Origin: Acinetobacter gyllenbergii CIP 110306 = MTCC 11365
GTDB taxonomy: Bacteria; Pseudomonadota; Gammaproteobacteria; Pseudomonadales; Moraxellaceae
Direction of reading: 5' to 3'
DNA: 64,000 bases
Assembly: GCF_000413855.1 (NCBI RefSeq)
Contig: NZ_ATGG01000013.1
Coordinates: 62,001 to 126,000 of the forward strand
The notes under the pieces are model-generated. The model made no database searches. It was given only the letters and a program-made list of their open reading frames with translations, and was not told the origin of the DNA. Of the stretch, positions 49,944-59,629 are shown piece by piece (position 1 is the stretch's first letter; every line of letters starts with the position of its first letter). The position numbers were made by a program, and so were the translations under genes.

Positions 49944-52417
49944 TAACGTTGTGTCCAAGATTGATTAATTTTGTTGAAACCTAAAACTCTGTTTTCAAGG
50001 AGAGAAGCAAGCTTGTTGTTTAAAGCACCAAGACCTTTCAGGGTGAATTCAGCCATCACCGCATTCTTTTTACGTACATCTGGAGAGTTTGGATCATCCA
50101 AATCGTTATAGTAAGAACGGCCATAGACTGAAACAGCCCAACAGCATGATTCGTAATTTACACCAAGTAAGTATTCACGCATCACATTGTTGTCAATGTC
50201 GTATTGAGCATGACCCATAATACGCCAATTGTCTTTTACAGGTTGTATAAAGGATGCAACAACTTGGTCATAAGAATCCTGTCGATCAGGGATGTGCTTA
50301 CGATAAAAATAGCCTAAGTTGTAAAGATTACCTTTGTCGCCTGTATAGTAAGCTTGAAAGTCCCGCTGTGCGTTTTCACCATTCGACATCCAAGCAGAGT
50401 TGGAGGTGATAGTAAAGTTCTGATTAAGCTGGCTCGATAAGCTTACAATCGGTCCTGTACGACGCTGTGTGTCAAACTCATCGAGTTTTTCATTTAGGCT
50501 GACACGACGATCACTGAAATAATAGCTTTGACCAATGCTAGCTTTAATGCGCTCTAGGCCTTCAGTATCCAGCAAGCTATAAGTCACACCGAGCGACAAG
50601 AAGTTATTGTCATCTAGACGGTCATGCCCATAGAAGCGATACGGGTTGAACAGTTGATCATAGTTGATCGATGCTGTGGTTGAGTCGAAGTTTGGATGAT
50701 CATCTTGGTTTTTATAAGGTGAGTAAGCATAAAAGGCACGAGGGGAAATACTTTGTAAGTATTTACCATCTTTCTCAAATGTTAAACCAGTCGATAATGT
50801 GAATTGTGGAACGACAACTGATTTCTCTAAATCATCAGAAGCAGATAGTCCACGGCCTTCTTTTGAGTCTTGATCGTAGAAGGTATTAATGCTGCGGACA
50901 GAGACTTCTGGAACAACATAGAACCAAGAAGGAGTTAAGTAGTTATAACGAACTGCAAACTGATTGTAGATACGGGTACCGCTTGATTCTAATGCAGATC
51001 CATCATTTACAGATTTTTTGAAATAAGCAGTATCGTTATTAAACTCGTATTGTAGGCCTTGTGGATCACCCGTAATGTAGTTTAATAAGAATTGCGGAAG
51101 ACGAGCGTAGGGCTTATCGACATCTTTGATTGTCTTATCCAAAGTTTGGAAGTCTTCAACTTTCAACTGAGCTCTCAGGCCCGGAATTCCATTTTGGTAA
51201 TTCAGTTCCCAAGCACGGCGTAAATTTAGATCTGTTCGTGTGTTTGGATTATTGTTGAAATCCGCGAAGTAATCTTTATCTGATGCGTAGTTGTATTCTA
51301 AATTGGTCGACCATTGATTATCGATCTTCCAATTGTGAACAAAGTGAAGATCATCACGTGCTTCATCACCATATTGATTGTCTTTGGCAATATAACCACC
51401 CCAAATACGACCTGAACCAAAGTTTTCAGTCATATAGCGGAAGTCAGCATCTAATTTCGGGCCACGTTTGCTCATGTAGCTCGGCGTGAGTGTGAGGTCA
51501 TAGTTTGGCGCAAGATTGAGATAGATGGGGGTGATTAATTGTGCACCACCATCATTGCTATAACCAAAATTTGGGCTCAATAAACCCGTCGTACGTCGGT
51601 CATCAATTGGAAAGTTGAAATAAGGAACTGCAAGTACAGGTACATTTTTGACATAGAGCTTGGTACCGCGTGTTACGCCACGACCTGTATCTTGGTTGAG
51701 CTCAATTTCTTTGGCCTGAATTTTCCATGCAGGCTTTTGCTCAGGAGGACAAGCAGTATAACTCGCATCCTTCAACACGACTAAGTTCTGATTGGCCCGT
51801 TTGATCTGGCTGGCATGACCATGTGCATGCTGCTGTTCTGAGATATAGAAACTATTATTTAGATCACCCGTTTGTGTCTTTAAATTATAGTTAATTGTAT
51901 CGCTTTGGGTGAGTAAACCTGATTGAGCAACTTGAACACGACCTTCGGCGTTGGCGTAGGTCTGTGTTGAATCAATGGTAACTTGATCGGCACGAATGGT
52001 GCGGCCTTCTTGGTCAATGACGACATTGCCTTGTAGGACTGAATCACCCGCTGGGTTGTAATGCCCATAATCTGCTGTGAGTACAGAGGTGGTCGTATCC
52101 GCAGTGCCAGCTTTTGTTTCTGGGTTGATTGGAGTCACCCAAGTCCCTTGGCAAAAGGAGGAGCTTAAATAGCGATTATCACGTAACTGTGCTTCAGGTG
52201 CGGATTTATCCACATAATATTGCTGGAAGAAACTTTCCCCAGGATAACTTTCTTGATTTTGCTGTTCTTGATTCTGTCGAATGGCAGCTTTGAGCTGTTT
52301 ATTGTCAAGCGTAGAGACAGCATCAGCTGGTGCCGCGAAACTTGATTGGATCGAGCCGCCACATAAGAGTGTCAAAATAGCTGTTGCTAAAGGATTAAAT
52401 TTAAACTGATGTTTCAT
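49943..52417 (-). CDS. lptD: LPS-assembly protein LptD
   Basis: An 824-residue outer-membrane barrel that inserts lipopolysaccharide (LOS) into the outer leaflet with LptE. Signal peptide ends QSSFA-APA. An N-terminal LptA-like jellyroll domain (about 120-260, with DQVTIDSTQTYANAEGRV) precedes a barrel of about 26 strands. Conserved cysteines: Cys89 in SSFCQGTWV and a CC pair in ESCCWAVSVYG, which form the essential disulfides. It is the first gene of an operon with surA and divergent from amgK. Confidence 0.95.
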   Translation of the reverse strand: MKHQFKFNPLATAILTLLCGGSIQSSFAAPADAVSTLDNKQLKAAIRQNQEQQNQESYPGESFFQQYYVDKSAPEAQLRDNRYLSSSFCQGTWVTPINPETKAGTADTTTSVLTADYGHYNPAGDSVLQGNVVIDQEGRTIRADQVTIDSTQTYANAEGRVQVAQSGLLTQSDTINYNLKTQTGDLNNSFYISEQQHAHGHASQIKRANQNLVVLKDASYTACPPEQKPAWKIQAKEIELNQDTGRGVTRGTKLYVKNVPVLAVPYFNFPIDDRRTTGLLSPNFGYSNDGGAQLITPIYLNLAPNYDLTLTPSYMSKRGPKLDADFRYMTENFGSGRIWGGYIAKDNQYGDEARDDLHFVHNWKIDNQWSTNLEYNYASDKDYFADFNNNPNTRTDLNLRRAWELNYQNGIPGLRAQLKVEDFQTLDKTIKDVDKPYARLPQFLLNYITGDPQGLQYEFNNDTAYFKKSVNDGSALESSGTRIYNQFAVRYNYLTPSWFYVVPEVSVRSINTFYDQDSKEGRGLSASDDLEKSVVVPQFTLSTGLTFEKDGKYLQSISPRAFYAYSPYKNQDDHPNFDSTTASINYDQLFNPYRFYGHDRLDDNNFLSLGVTYSLLDTEGLERIKASIGQSYYFSDRRVSLNEKLDEFDTQRRTGPIVSLSSQLNQNFTITSNSAWMSNGENAQRDFQAYYTGDKGNLYNLGYFYRKHIPDRQDSYDQVVASFIQPVKDNWRIMGHAQYDIDNNVMREYLLGVNYESCCWAVSVYGRSYYNDLDDPNSPDVRKKNAVMAEFTLKGLGALNNKLASLLENRVLGFNKINQSWTQR

Positions 52418-52535
52418 TGTCTCATTAACCAGTACGCTAATTCACAATTAATTATTGTCGCATCATAGAGAAAAAGTTGATAAGTGGCTACACTTAAGCT
52501 TTCAAAATCTCAGCTAGTTTTAGATTTTATTGCAA

Positions 52536-53549
52536 ATGAATACACAACGTGAACAATTGATACAAACTTGGCTTCAAGCCACTCTACAATCTGATCAATT
52601 TGAGATCAGCTTTCTGGCTGGAGATGCAAGCTTTCGTCGCTATGCGCGAATTAAGTTACAAAACAAAACATACATGCTAATGGATGCACCTCCTGAAAAA
52701 GAAGATTGTGCACCATTTGTCAGTATTGATGAGTTTTTTGACAAAAATGGTGTGCGTGTTCCGCATATTGTTGCGAAAGACTTAACTTTGGGACTGCTGT
52801 TATTGGAAGATTTTGGGGATGTGGTGTTATCAACACTACTCAATGATCAAACAGTAGATCAATATTATGCTCAAAGTTTTAAGCAGTTGATTGAATTGCA
52901 GCAGGTCGATGGTGATGCACAATTGCCAGCTTATTCTTATGAAAAGTTAATGACTGAAATGCGTTTGCTTACAGATTGGATGTTGCCTTCATTGAACATT
53001 CAACCGACAGAGCAGCAGTTGGAAACAATCGAACAAGCATTCGATTTTCTTGCGATTGAAGCAACTCAGCAGCCACAAGTGATTGTACATCGTGATTTTC
53101 ACAGTCGTAATTTGATGAAAATCGAGAATGAGCAAGAATTAGGTGTGATTGATTTTCAGGACGCAGTAATTGGTGCGGATACTTATGACTTAATTTCAAT
53201 TACACGTGATGCCTATGTACAGTGGAATGCTGAGCGTGTATATGAATGGTTTGAGGTGTTCTATAACTTATTACCTGCATCAGCAAAAGAAAACCGTAGT
53301 TTTGAGCAATTCAAGCGAGATGCGGACTTGATGGCAATTCAGCGCCATTTGAAAATTTTAGGTATCTTTGTACGCCTGTTTGAACGTGATGGTAAATCTG
53401 GCTATTTAAAAGATTTACCACGTGTGATGTGGTATTTGCTTGAAGAAAGCCAAGGCTATGATGAACTGAATGATTTCATGCAGTTTATCCGTGATGTGGT
53501 CATGCCTAAATTTATTGCGAAATATGGTGATTACGAGGTTGCAGCATAA
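52536..53549 (+). CDS. amgK: N-acetylmuramate/N-acetylglucosamine kinase AmgK
   Basis: A 337-residue aminoglycoside-phosphotransferase-fold sugar kinase for peptidoglycan recycling. The ATG at 52536 is favoured over a TTG six bases upstream. Motifs: SFLAGDASFRRYARI near 25-39, LLLEDFGD near 87, Brenner-type VHRDFHSRNLM (about 187-197) and GVIDFQDAVIGADTYDLI (about 205-222). It phosphorylates MurNAc at C1; MurU, encoded with a 1-bp overlap, makes UDP-MurNAc. The pathway bypasses de novo synthesis and can give fosfomycin tolerance. Confidence 0.94.
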   Translation: MNTQREQLIQTWLQATLQSDQFEISFLAGDASFRRYARIKLQNKTYMLMDAPPEKEDCAPFVSIDEFFDKNGVRVPHIVAKDLTLGLLLLEDFGDVVLSTLLNDQTVDQYYAQSFKQLIELQQVDGDAQLPAYSYEKLMTEMRLLTDWMLPSLNIQPTEQQLETIEQAFDFLAIEATQQPQVIVHRDFHSRNLMKIENEQELGVIDFQDAVIGADTYDLISITRDAYVQWNAERVYEWFEVFYNLLPASAKENRSFEQFKRDADLMAIQRHLKILGIFVRLFERDGKSGYLKDLPRVMWYLLEESQGYDELNDFMQFIRDVVMPKFIAKYGDYEVAA

Positions 53550-54238
53550 TGAAAGCCATGATTCTTGCTGCAGGTCTAGGCAATCGCATGCGACCTTTAA
53601 CCTTACATACGCCTAAACCTTTACTTGAGGTGGGTGGCAAAGCTCTGATTGTTTGGCATATTGAAAAGCTGAAAGCGGTGGGTGTGACTGAGATCGTGAT
53701 TAATACGGCTTGGTTGGGCGATAAGCTTGTTGCTGCTTTGGGTGATGGTTCACAATTTGGTGTGGCCATCTTGTGGTCACATGAAGGTGAGGGTTTGGAA
53801 ACGGCGGGTGGTATCATTAATGCTTTACCATTGTTGGGTGATCAACCTTTTATCTTGGTAAATGGTGATGTTTGGACCACAATGGACTTTTCATCACTTT
53901 TAAGTGTTCAGTTGGAGGATAAACAAGCCCATTTGGTCTTGGTAGAGAATCCACCACAGCATTTGAAAGGTGACTTTATCCTTGCGAATGATTTGGCTTA
54001 CACCTTTGAACAAGAGCAACTTGGCGAAGCATTAACTTATAGTGGCGTTGCGGTATTGGCACCGCAGATGTTCGCTGGTTTGGAAAATGGCAAGCGACCT
54101 TTAGCGCCATTGTTGAAACAAGCGATGCAACAACAGCAGGTTTCTGCTGAAAAAATGCAGGCAATTTGGGTGGATGTTGGTACGCCTGAGCGGTTGCAAC
54201 AGTTGGATCAGCAAATCAAGCAGGGCACGTTTGCATAA
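53549..54238 (+). CDS. murU: N-acetylmuramate alpha-1-phosphate uridylyltransferase MurU
   Basis: A 229-residue nucleotidyltransferase. The N-terminal MKAMILAAGLGNRMRPLT holds the nucleotide-binding loop. The metal Asp in FILVNGDVWTTM is near 110, and IWVDVGTPERL lies near the end (about 207-217). It completes the AmgK-MurU recycling route. The start ATG overlaps the amgK stop (TAATG). Confidence 0.95.
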   Translation: MKAMILAAGLGNRMRPLTLHTPKPLLEVGGKALIVWHIEKLKAVGVTEIVINTAWLGDKLVAALGDGSQFGVAILWSHEGEGLETAGGIINALPLLGDQPFILVNGDVWTTMDFSSLLSVQLEDKQAHLVLVENPPQHLKGDFILANDLAYTFEQEQLGEALTYSGVAVLAPQMFAGLENGKRPLAPLLKQAMQQQQVSAEKMQAIWVDVGTPERLQQLDQQIKQGTFA

Positions 54239-54412
54239 TAAAAAATGCTTTGTCTATCTGTGATTTGCATAAGAACAGACAAAAACTTAGCGGATTGTGC
54301 AGTTTATCATGCTTGTAAATGTTTAACTGCATAATCGTTCAACAAGTCCTACTGTGCCTTGTATCAGAAATCGGTATACTGCACAGCAAATTTATCGAGA
54401 TGTTGCACTGTT

Positions 54413-55048
54413 ATGCATCCTTTTTTTCAAGAATTAAAGCAAGGTAGTCAAGCGCTAGGTCTGAACCTGAGTGAGGACGCCCTAATACTCTTATTGAAAT
54501 ATCAAGATGCTCTCGTGCTATGGAATAAGGCCTACAACTTGACGGCAATTCGTGAGCCGAAAGAAATGTTGGTTAAACATTTATTAGATAGTTTAAGTAT
54601 CTTAAATGATTTACCACAAGGTCGCCTATTGGATGTGGGTACGGGCGGTGGTATGCCAGGCATGATCATTGCATTATGCCAACCAGAACGTTCTTGTGTA
54701 CTATTAGATTCAAATGGGAAAAAGATTCGTTTCTTGAAGCAATTTATTGCGGATTTAAAACTGAATAATGTTATTGCTGTGCAAACACGTGTAGAGAATG
54801 AAGATAGTATCGGTGAGCTTGGTCAGTTCGATGTCATTACCAGTCGGGCATTTGCTTCTTTGACAGACTTTGTGGACGCAGCGCAACCTTATATGCACCA
54901 ACAAAGTATCATTGCCGCAATGAAAGGCTTAATCCCAGAGGATGAAGTTGAGCAGATGAAAGATCAGTATTCATGTAAGATCATTGAACTGCGTGTGCCA
55001 AGATTGGATGAACAGCGTCATTTACTTTTACTTCAACGTATTCAATAA
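54413..55048 (+). CDS. rsmG: 16S rRNA (guanine527-N7)-methyltransferase RsmG
   Basis: The protein is 211 residues from ATG 54413 (MHPFFQELKQG). It methylates G527 of 16S rRNA using AdoMet; loss gives low-level streptomycin resistance. Motifs: LWNKAYNLTAIREP (about 35-48), LLDVGTGGGMPGMIIAL (about 69-85, AdoMet-binding) and ITSRAFASL near 140. It is followed 17 bp later by parA, the usual order near the replication origin of gammaproteobacteria. Confidence 0.94.
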   Translation: MHPFFQELKQGSQALGLNLSEDALILLLKYQDALVLWNKAYNLTAIREPKEMLVKHLLDSLSILNDLPQGRLLDVGTGGGMPGMIIALCQPERSCVLLDSNGKKIRFLKQFIADLKLNNVIAVQTRVENEDSIGELGQFDVITSRAFASLTDFVDAAQPYMHQQSIIAAMKGLIPEDEVEQMKDQYSCKIIELRVPRLDEQRHLLLLQRIQ

Positions 55049-55065
55049 AAATATTAAGGGTAGTC

Positions 55066-55848
55066 ATGGCTCAAATTATTGCGATTGCAAACCAAAAAGG
55101 TGGTGTGGGAAAAACCACGACAGCAGTCAATCTTGCTGCTTCTTTGGCGATCTTGAAGAAACGTGTCTTATTGGTCGATATGGACTCACAAGGGAATGCC
55201 ACCATGGGGTCTGGCATTCAAAAGAATGATTTACTTTATTCAGTTACAGATGTGTTGTTGGGTGAAGTGCCAATTGAAACAGCCATTCAAAAAGCTGAAG
55301 TAGGTTATAAGGTTTTAGGTGCAAACCGTGAGCTTGCAGGTGTGGAACTTGCCATTGCAGAACAGGAGGGACGAGAGTTCATTCTTAAAAATGCATTGCA
55401 AGAAGTCGATTCCGCATTTGATTATATTATTGTGGACTGTGCGCCAAGTTTAAGCTTGATCACTGTGAATGCCTTGGCGGCTGTCAATGGTGTGATTATT
55501 CCAATGCAATGTGAATACTATGCTCTGGAAGGCTTGGCTGACCTTACACAAACCATTGACCGTATACAAAAAGCCCTTAATCCAAACTTGGAAATTGTTG
55601 GGGTATTACGTACCATGTATGACGCTCGTAATGCATTGACACGTGATGTGTCAGCTGAATTAGAGCAATATTTTGGTAAAAAACTCTATGAAACGGTCAT
55701 TCCGCGAAATATTCGTTTGGCTGAAGCACCTGCACATGGTTTGCCTGTGATTTATTTTGAGAAAAGTTCGAAAGGCGCTGTTTCATATTTGAATCTCGCT
55801 GCAGAAATGTTGAAGAAAAGTAAAGTGAAAAAAGGAAGTGCTGTATGA
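55066..55848 (+). CDS. parA: Chromosome-partitioning ATPase ParA (Soj)
   Basis: A 260-residue deviant Walker ATPase. Walker A KGGVGKTTTAVNLAA (10-24), DMDSQGNAT (about 40-48) and VDCAPSLS (about 122-129) are intact. It moves ParB-bound origin regions. It overlaps parB by 4 bp (ATGA). Chromosomal type, because rsmG precedes it. Confidence 0.95.
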   Translation: MAQIIAIANQKGGVGKTTTAVNLAASLAILKKRVLLVDMDSQGNATMGSGIQKNDLLYSVTDVLLGEVPIETAIQKAEVGYKVLGANRELAGVELAIAEQEGREFILKNALQEVDSAFDYIIVDCAPSLSLITVNALAAVNGVIIPMQCEYYALEGLADLTQTIDRIQKALNPNLEIVGVLRTMYDARNALTRDVSAELEQYFGKKLYETVIPRNIRLAEAPAHGLPVIYFEKSSKGAVSYLNLAAEMLKKSKVKKGSAV

Positions 55849-56732
55849 GCATCAAGAAACGCGGATTGGCTAAAGGTCGTGGTTTAGATGCGCTATTGGG
55901 TTCAATTCAAAAAGAGAAATTGCAACTTGAAGCACAAGCCTTGGATCATGGTCAACTCAAGCAAATTGATGTTAACTTGTTGAAGCGTGGTGAATATCAG
56001 CCACGTCGTTTCATCCAGGAGCAGGATTTACAAGAGCTTGCAGCATCAATTGAAAAACATGGTGTGATGCAACCGATTGTGATTCGTCCTGTAGATGATG
56101 AACAGCATCCATATGAAATTATCGCGGGTGAACGTCGTTGGCGTGCAGCACAATTGGCTGGTTTGGCTGAAATTCCCGCGATTGTACGTGATTTAAATGA
56201 TCAAGTCGCAATTGCCTTGGCTTTAATTGAAAACATTCAACGTCAAGATTTAAACCCGATTGATCAGGCGGTTGCTTTACAACGGTTCCATGATGAGTTT
56301 GGTTTAAGTCATCAAGAAATTGCAGATACGGTCGGCAAGGCACGTACTACAGTGAGTAATTTGTTACGCTTGTTGAGCTTGGCTGATCCGATTAAGGACT
56401 TAATGCAACAGGGTCAGATTGATATGGGGCATGCCCGTGCGATTTTGACATTGAAAGCAAAAGATCAGATTGCGGTTGCACAAATCGTGATTGAAAAAGG
56501 TTTGTCGGTACGCCAAACTGAACAGTTAGTTCGTGAGTGGAGTGAACCAAAACCTGAAAAGGAAAAGGCTCAGATTTCTCCAGATATTGAACAATTGACT
56601 CAGAAACTTTCGGAGCGTTTCGGGGCAAATGTGAAAATTGACCATAATCAGAAAGGTAAAGGGAAAATGGTCATTCATTACCACTCATTGGATGAGTTGG
56701 ATGGAATCCTCAATATTTGTTTGCCGAACTAA
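55845..56732 (+). CDS. parB: Chromosome-partitioning protein ParB (Spo0J)
   Basis: A 295-residue CTPase that binds parS and spreads. Box I QPRRFIQEQDLQELAASI (about 53-70), the CTP motif GERRWRAAQLAGL (about 93-105), box II ALIENIQRQDLNPIDQA and the HTH LSHQEIADTVGKARTTVSNLLRL with a leucine-rich C-terminus. No perfect parS (TGTTTCACGTGAAACA) was seen by eye in this window. An imperfect terminator follows. Confidence 0.95.
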   Translation: MSIKKRGLAKGRGLDALLGSIQKEKLQLEAQALDHGQLKQIDVNLLKRGEYQPRRFIQEQDLQELAASIEKHGVMQPIVIRPVDDEQHPYEIIAGERRWRAAQLAGLAEIPAIVRDLNDQVAIALALIENIQRQDLNPIDQAVALQRFHDEFGLSHQEIADTVGKARTTVSNLLRLLSLADPIKDLMQQGQIDMGHARAILTLKAKDQIAVAQIVIEKGLSVRQTEQLVREWSEPKPEKEKAQISPDIEQLTQKLSERFGANVKIDHNQKGKGKMVIHYHSLDELDGILNICLPN

Positions 56733-56736
56733 TATC

Positions 56737-56805
56737 AAGGATGGATTCGTTGAATGTTTCGCAAAATTGCTAGAATGATCAATGAATCCAAGTCCATCCT
56801 TTTAT
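56737..56805 (+). terminator. Long imperfect terminator after parB
   Basis: AAGGATGGATTCGTTGA (56737-56753) pairs with TCAATGAATCC..CCATCCTT (56779-56801), followed by TTTAT. Confidence 0.7.
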
Positions 56806-56830
56806 AGTTTAAATATTATTGGGGAATAAT

Positions 56831-57460
56831 ATGTGGGAACTTGTGAAAGCGGGTGGCTGGTTAATGCTGCCCCTCATTCTCTCATCAATTTTTACGGTTG
56901 CGATTACACTTGAACGATATATTCGTTTAAAACGGTCACAAGTTTTACCGCAAGCGTTGCTTGTCAATGGTTCGGATGTAGAGTCGGTTATTACGCAGTT
57001 ACAACAAGATGAAGCATCAAAAAGTCCTTTGGGGCGTATTCTTAAAGCGGGTTATGAGCATCAAGACCAAGGCGAACAATTTGCACGTGCTCAGATGGAA
57101 GCAACAGCTTCTCAAGAAATTAGTTATCTCGAAAAAAACATAAATTTCTTAGGGACCTTGAGTGCAATTGCACCTTTATTGGGTTTGCTTGGAACAGTAC
57201 TCGGGATTATCGAATCATTTTTAGTGATAGATGTGGGGTCGGCTGGTAATGCCAGTATGATGATGCCAGGTATTTCTAAGGCTTTAATTACCACTGCTGT
57301 TGGGATGTTAATTGCGATTCCTGCCATGATTGCATATCGTTATTTTCAACGCGTGGTACATGAATATATTGCTGAATTAGAGCAGCAGTCGACCTTGTTT
57401 CATGCCGCGCTTTTTTACAAGAAAGCAGGACGTGTACAAGAACATCGTCGTGCCAGTTAA
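56831..57460 (+). CDS. exbB: ExbB/TolQ-family proton-channel subunit
   Basis: The protein is 209 residues from ATG 56831, with GGGGAAT upstream. It has three transmembrane helices: near 10-30, and near 105-130 and 155-175 with LGLLGTVLGIIESF and ALITTAVGMLIAIPAMIAYRYF. The pair energises an outer-membrane machine using the proton gradient. The location before msbA-lpxK-kdsB resembles Pseudomonas gene order, where this pair is linked to envelope biogenesis. TonB or TolA is not adjacent, so ExbB versus TolQ-like is uncertain. Confidence 0.85.
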   Translation: MWELVKAGGWLMLPLILSSIFTVAITLERYIRLKRSQVLPQALLVNGSDVESVITQLQQDEASKSPLGRILKAGYEHQDQGEQFARAQMEATASQEISYLEKNINFLGTLSAIAPLLGLLGTVLGIIESFLVIDVGSAGNASMMMPGISKALITTAVGMLIAIPAMIAYRYFQRVVHEYIAELEQQSTLFHAALFYKKAGRVQEHRRAS

Positions 57461-57474
57461 GCCGAGGTGTTCGC

Positions 57475-57903
57475 ATGAAGTTTAAGCGTTCTCAGGTTGA
57501 AGATATTCATATCAATTTGACACCAATGATTGACTGTATGTTATTTATCTTGGTGTTTTTATTACTTTCTACGACATTTAGTCAGCAAAGTCGTATAAAC
57601 CTAACATTGCCAGATGCGCAGGGTGTACCGCCTAAACAATTCGATCACAAAATTGAAATCATGGTAGACTCCACAGGGCATTATTCTGTCAATGGTCAGG
57701 CTTTATCAAGTAAAGATATTGCTGACTTAAGCACAGCAATTAAGCAGGTTGCACAAGATCGTCGTGATTTTATGTTTATTATTGCTGCGGACGCCAAAGC
57801 TGCACATCAGGATGTCATTCGTGTGATGGATGTGGCAGGTCAACTCGGATTTGTTAACGTCAATATCAGCACCAAAGTTCCAACGAGAGGTTTTACTGAG
57901 TGA
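57475..57903 (+). CDS. exbD: ExbD/TolR-family protein
   Basis: A 142-residue protein with a short cytoplasmic N-terminus, one transmembrane helix (about 17-38) containing the proton-carrying Asp in LTPMIDCMLFILVFLLL (Asp near 20), and a periplasmic domain ending in RVMDVAGQLGFVNVNIS. It is 14 bp after exbB and overlaps the msbA GTG start by 4 bp. Confidence 0.9.
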   Translation: MKFKRSQVEDIHINLTPMIDCMLFILVFLLLSTTFSQQSRINLTLPDAQGVPPKQFDHKIEIMVDSTGHYSVNGQALSSKDIADLSTAIKQVAQDRRDFMFIIAADAKAAHQDVIRVMDVAGQLGFVNVNISTKVPTRGFTE

Positions 57904-59627
57904 ATCAGGATTTTAAGGTTTATGTCCGTTTAATATCGTATTTAAAATCTTATTGGGGCGTAGCCTTACTCGTCTTACTTGGTTTTGGAATCAACGCTGC
58001 GACGGAAGTTTCTGTCGCAAAGTTGCTGAAATACATTATTGATGCCATTCAAGAAGGTAGTCGTACAAACTTGGACTGGTTTCCAGCCCTCATTGTCTTA
58101 TTGATGTTCTTCCGTGGCGTCGGTCTATTCCTTGGTGGTTATTTCTCTGCTGTTATTTCGCGTAGTTTAGTGTTTAGCATCCGTCAGGAAGTCTATGCAA
58201 AGCTACTAAGACTGCCTGCGCAATACTATCTTGATAATAGCGCAGGGCATATTAGTGCCAAATTGATGTACAACGTAGAGCAGTTAACAGCAGCTTCTTC
58301 TGAGTCTTTACAGACGCTGATCAAAGATGGTTTGATTGTTATTGGTTTGTTGAGCTATTTACTCTATACCAATTGGCGTTTAACACTGTGTATCGTGGTT
58401 TTCATGCCATTTATTGGTTTGCTGGTCAGAGTCGCATCAAAAAAGATGCGTAAACTGTCGATTCAAGTGCAAAATACCATGGGGGATGTGAACCATGTGG
58501 TACAAGAGACGATTACTGGAAACTCTGTTGTAAAGAGTTTTACGGGTGAAGCTTTTGAACAGAAGCGTTTTTATAAATCTTCTGAAGAAAACCTTCGTCG
58601 TGGTTTGAAAATGGTCGTCGTGCAGAATATTAATAGTCCGATCATTCAGCTGTTATTGTCGATGGCAATGGCGATTATTCTTTGGTTGGCTTTGCGTCCT
58701 CAAGTTTTTGGTGATACGTCTGCAGGTGAGTTTATATCATTTATTACCGCTGCAGGTTTGATATCAAAGCCAGTAAAGAACTTAACCGATATCAATGAAA
58801 AACTTCAACGTGGTTTAGCAGCAGCCCATTCAGTTTTTGAATTGCTAGATATGCCTGAAGAAGTGAACAACGGGCAGCTTAAACCTGTGTTACATGGCAA
58901 TATTAAATTTGACCATGCAAACTTGCGTTATGAAGATGGTACACATGCAATAAAAGACTTTTCTTTAGATATTAAGGCAGGTCAAACCATTGCATTGGTT
59001 GGGCGCTCTGGTGCAGGGAAAACTTCTTTAGTGAATATGTTGCCACGCTTTCAAGAGTTAAGTGAAGGGCAAATTTACTTTGACGATATCCCTGTTCAGG
59101 ATATTGAATTGGCTTATTTGCGATCACAAATTGCGACAGTGAATCAGCAAGTCGTGTTATTTAACCGTTCAGTACGCGATAATATTGCTTATGGTCAGTT
59201 ACAAGACTCGAGTGATGAGCAAGTGATTGCTGCGGCTAAAGCTGCTTATGCGCATGACTTTATTATGAACCTACCACAAGGTTATGACACGATTTTAGGT
59301 GCTCAAGGCTTAAATCTATCTGGTGGTCAGCGTCAGCGTATTGCGATTGCAAGAGCAATTTTAAAAGACTCTCCAATTTTAATTTTAGACGAAGCGACCA
59401 GTGCCTTGGATAATGAATCTGAATACTTTATTCAGCAAGCATTTGATGAAGCTATGCAGGGCCGTACCACCATTGTGATTGCCCACCGTTTATCTACCGT
59501 TGAAAATGCAGACGTCATTGTCGTGATGGATAAAGGTCAGATTATTGAACAAGGTACCCATGCTGAGTTACTCGAAAAACATGGCATGTACTATCAGCTA
59601 CACCAACGTAACTTCGAGGAAAACTAA
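57900..59627 (+). CDS. msbA: Lipid A flippase MsbA (ABC transporter)
   Basis: The 575-residue homodimeric half-transporter flips lipid A-core across the inner membrane. GTG start at 57900 overlapping exbD. Six transmembrane helices lie within 1-310. The nucleotide-binding domain (about 335-570) has Walker A VGRSGAGKTSL (about 366-376), the signature LSGGQRQRIAIARAI (about 474-488) and ILILDEATSALD. It is part of the exbB-exbD-msbA-lpxK-kdsB-holB operon. Confidence 0.95.
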   Translation: MNQDFKVYVRLISYLKSYWGVALLVLLGFGINAATEVSVAKLLKYIIDAIQEGSRTNLDWFPALIVLLMFFRGVGLFLGGYFSAVISRSLVFSIRQEVYAKLLRLPAQYYLDNSAGHISAKLMYNVEQLTAASSESLQTLIKDGLIVIGLLSYLLYTNWRLTLCIVVFMPFIGLLVRVASKKMRKLSIQVQNTMGDVNHVVQETITGNSVVKSFTGEAFEQKRFYKSSEENLRRGLKMVVVQNINSPIIQLLLSMAMAIILWLALRPQVFGDTSAGEFISFITAAGLISKPVKNLTDINEKLQRGLAAAHSVFELLDMPEEVNNGQLKPVLHGNIKFDHANLRYEDGTHAIKDFSLDIKAGQTIALVGRSGAGKTSLVNMLPRFQELSEGQIYFDDIPVQDIELAYLRSQIATVNQQVVLFNRSVRDNIAYGQLQDSSDEQVIAAAKAAYAHDFIMNLPQGYDTILGAQGLNLSGGQRQRIAIARAILKDSPILILDEATSALDNESEYFIQQAFDEAMQGRTTIVIAHRLSTVENADVIVVMDKGQIIEQGTHAELLEKHGMYYQLHQRNFEEN

Positions 59628-59629
59628 GT

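Noticed and set aside
54413..56732. parS sites near parAB
   Set aside because: No sequence matching the TGTTTCACGTGAAACA palindrome was found by eye in the window; only partial GTGAAAC/TTCACGT pieces occur.
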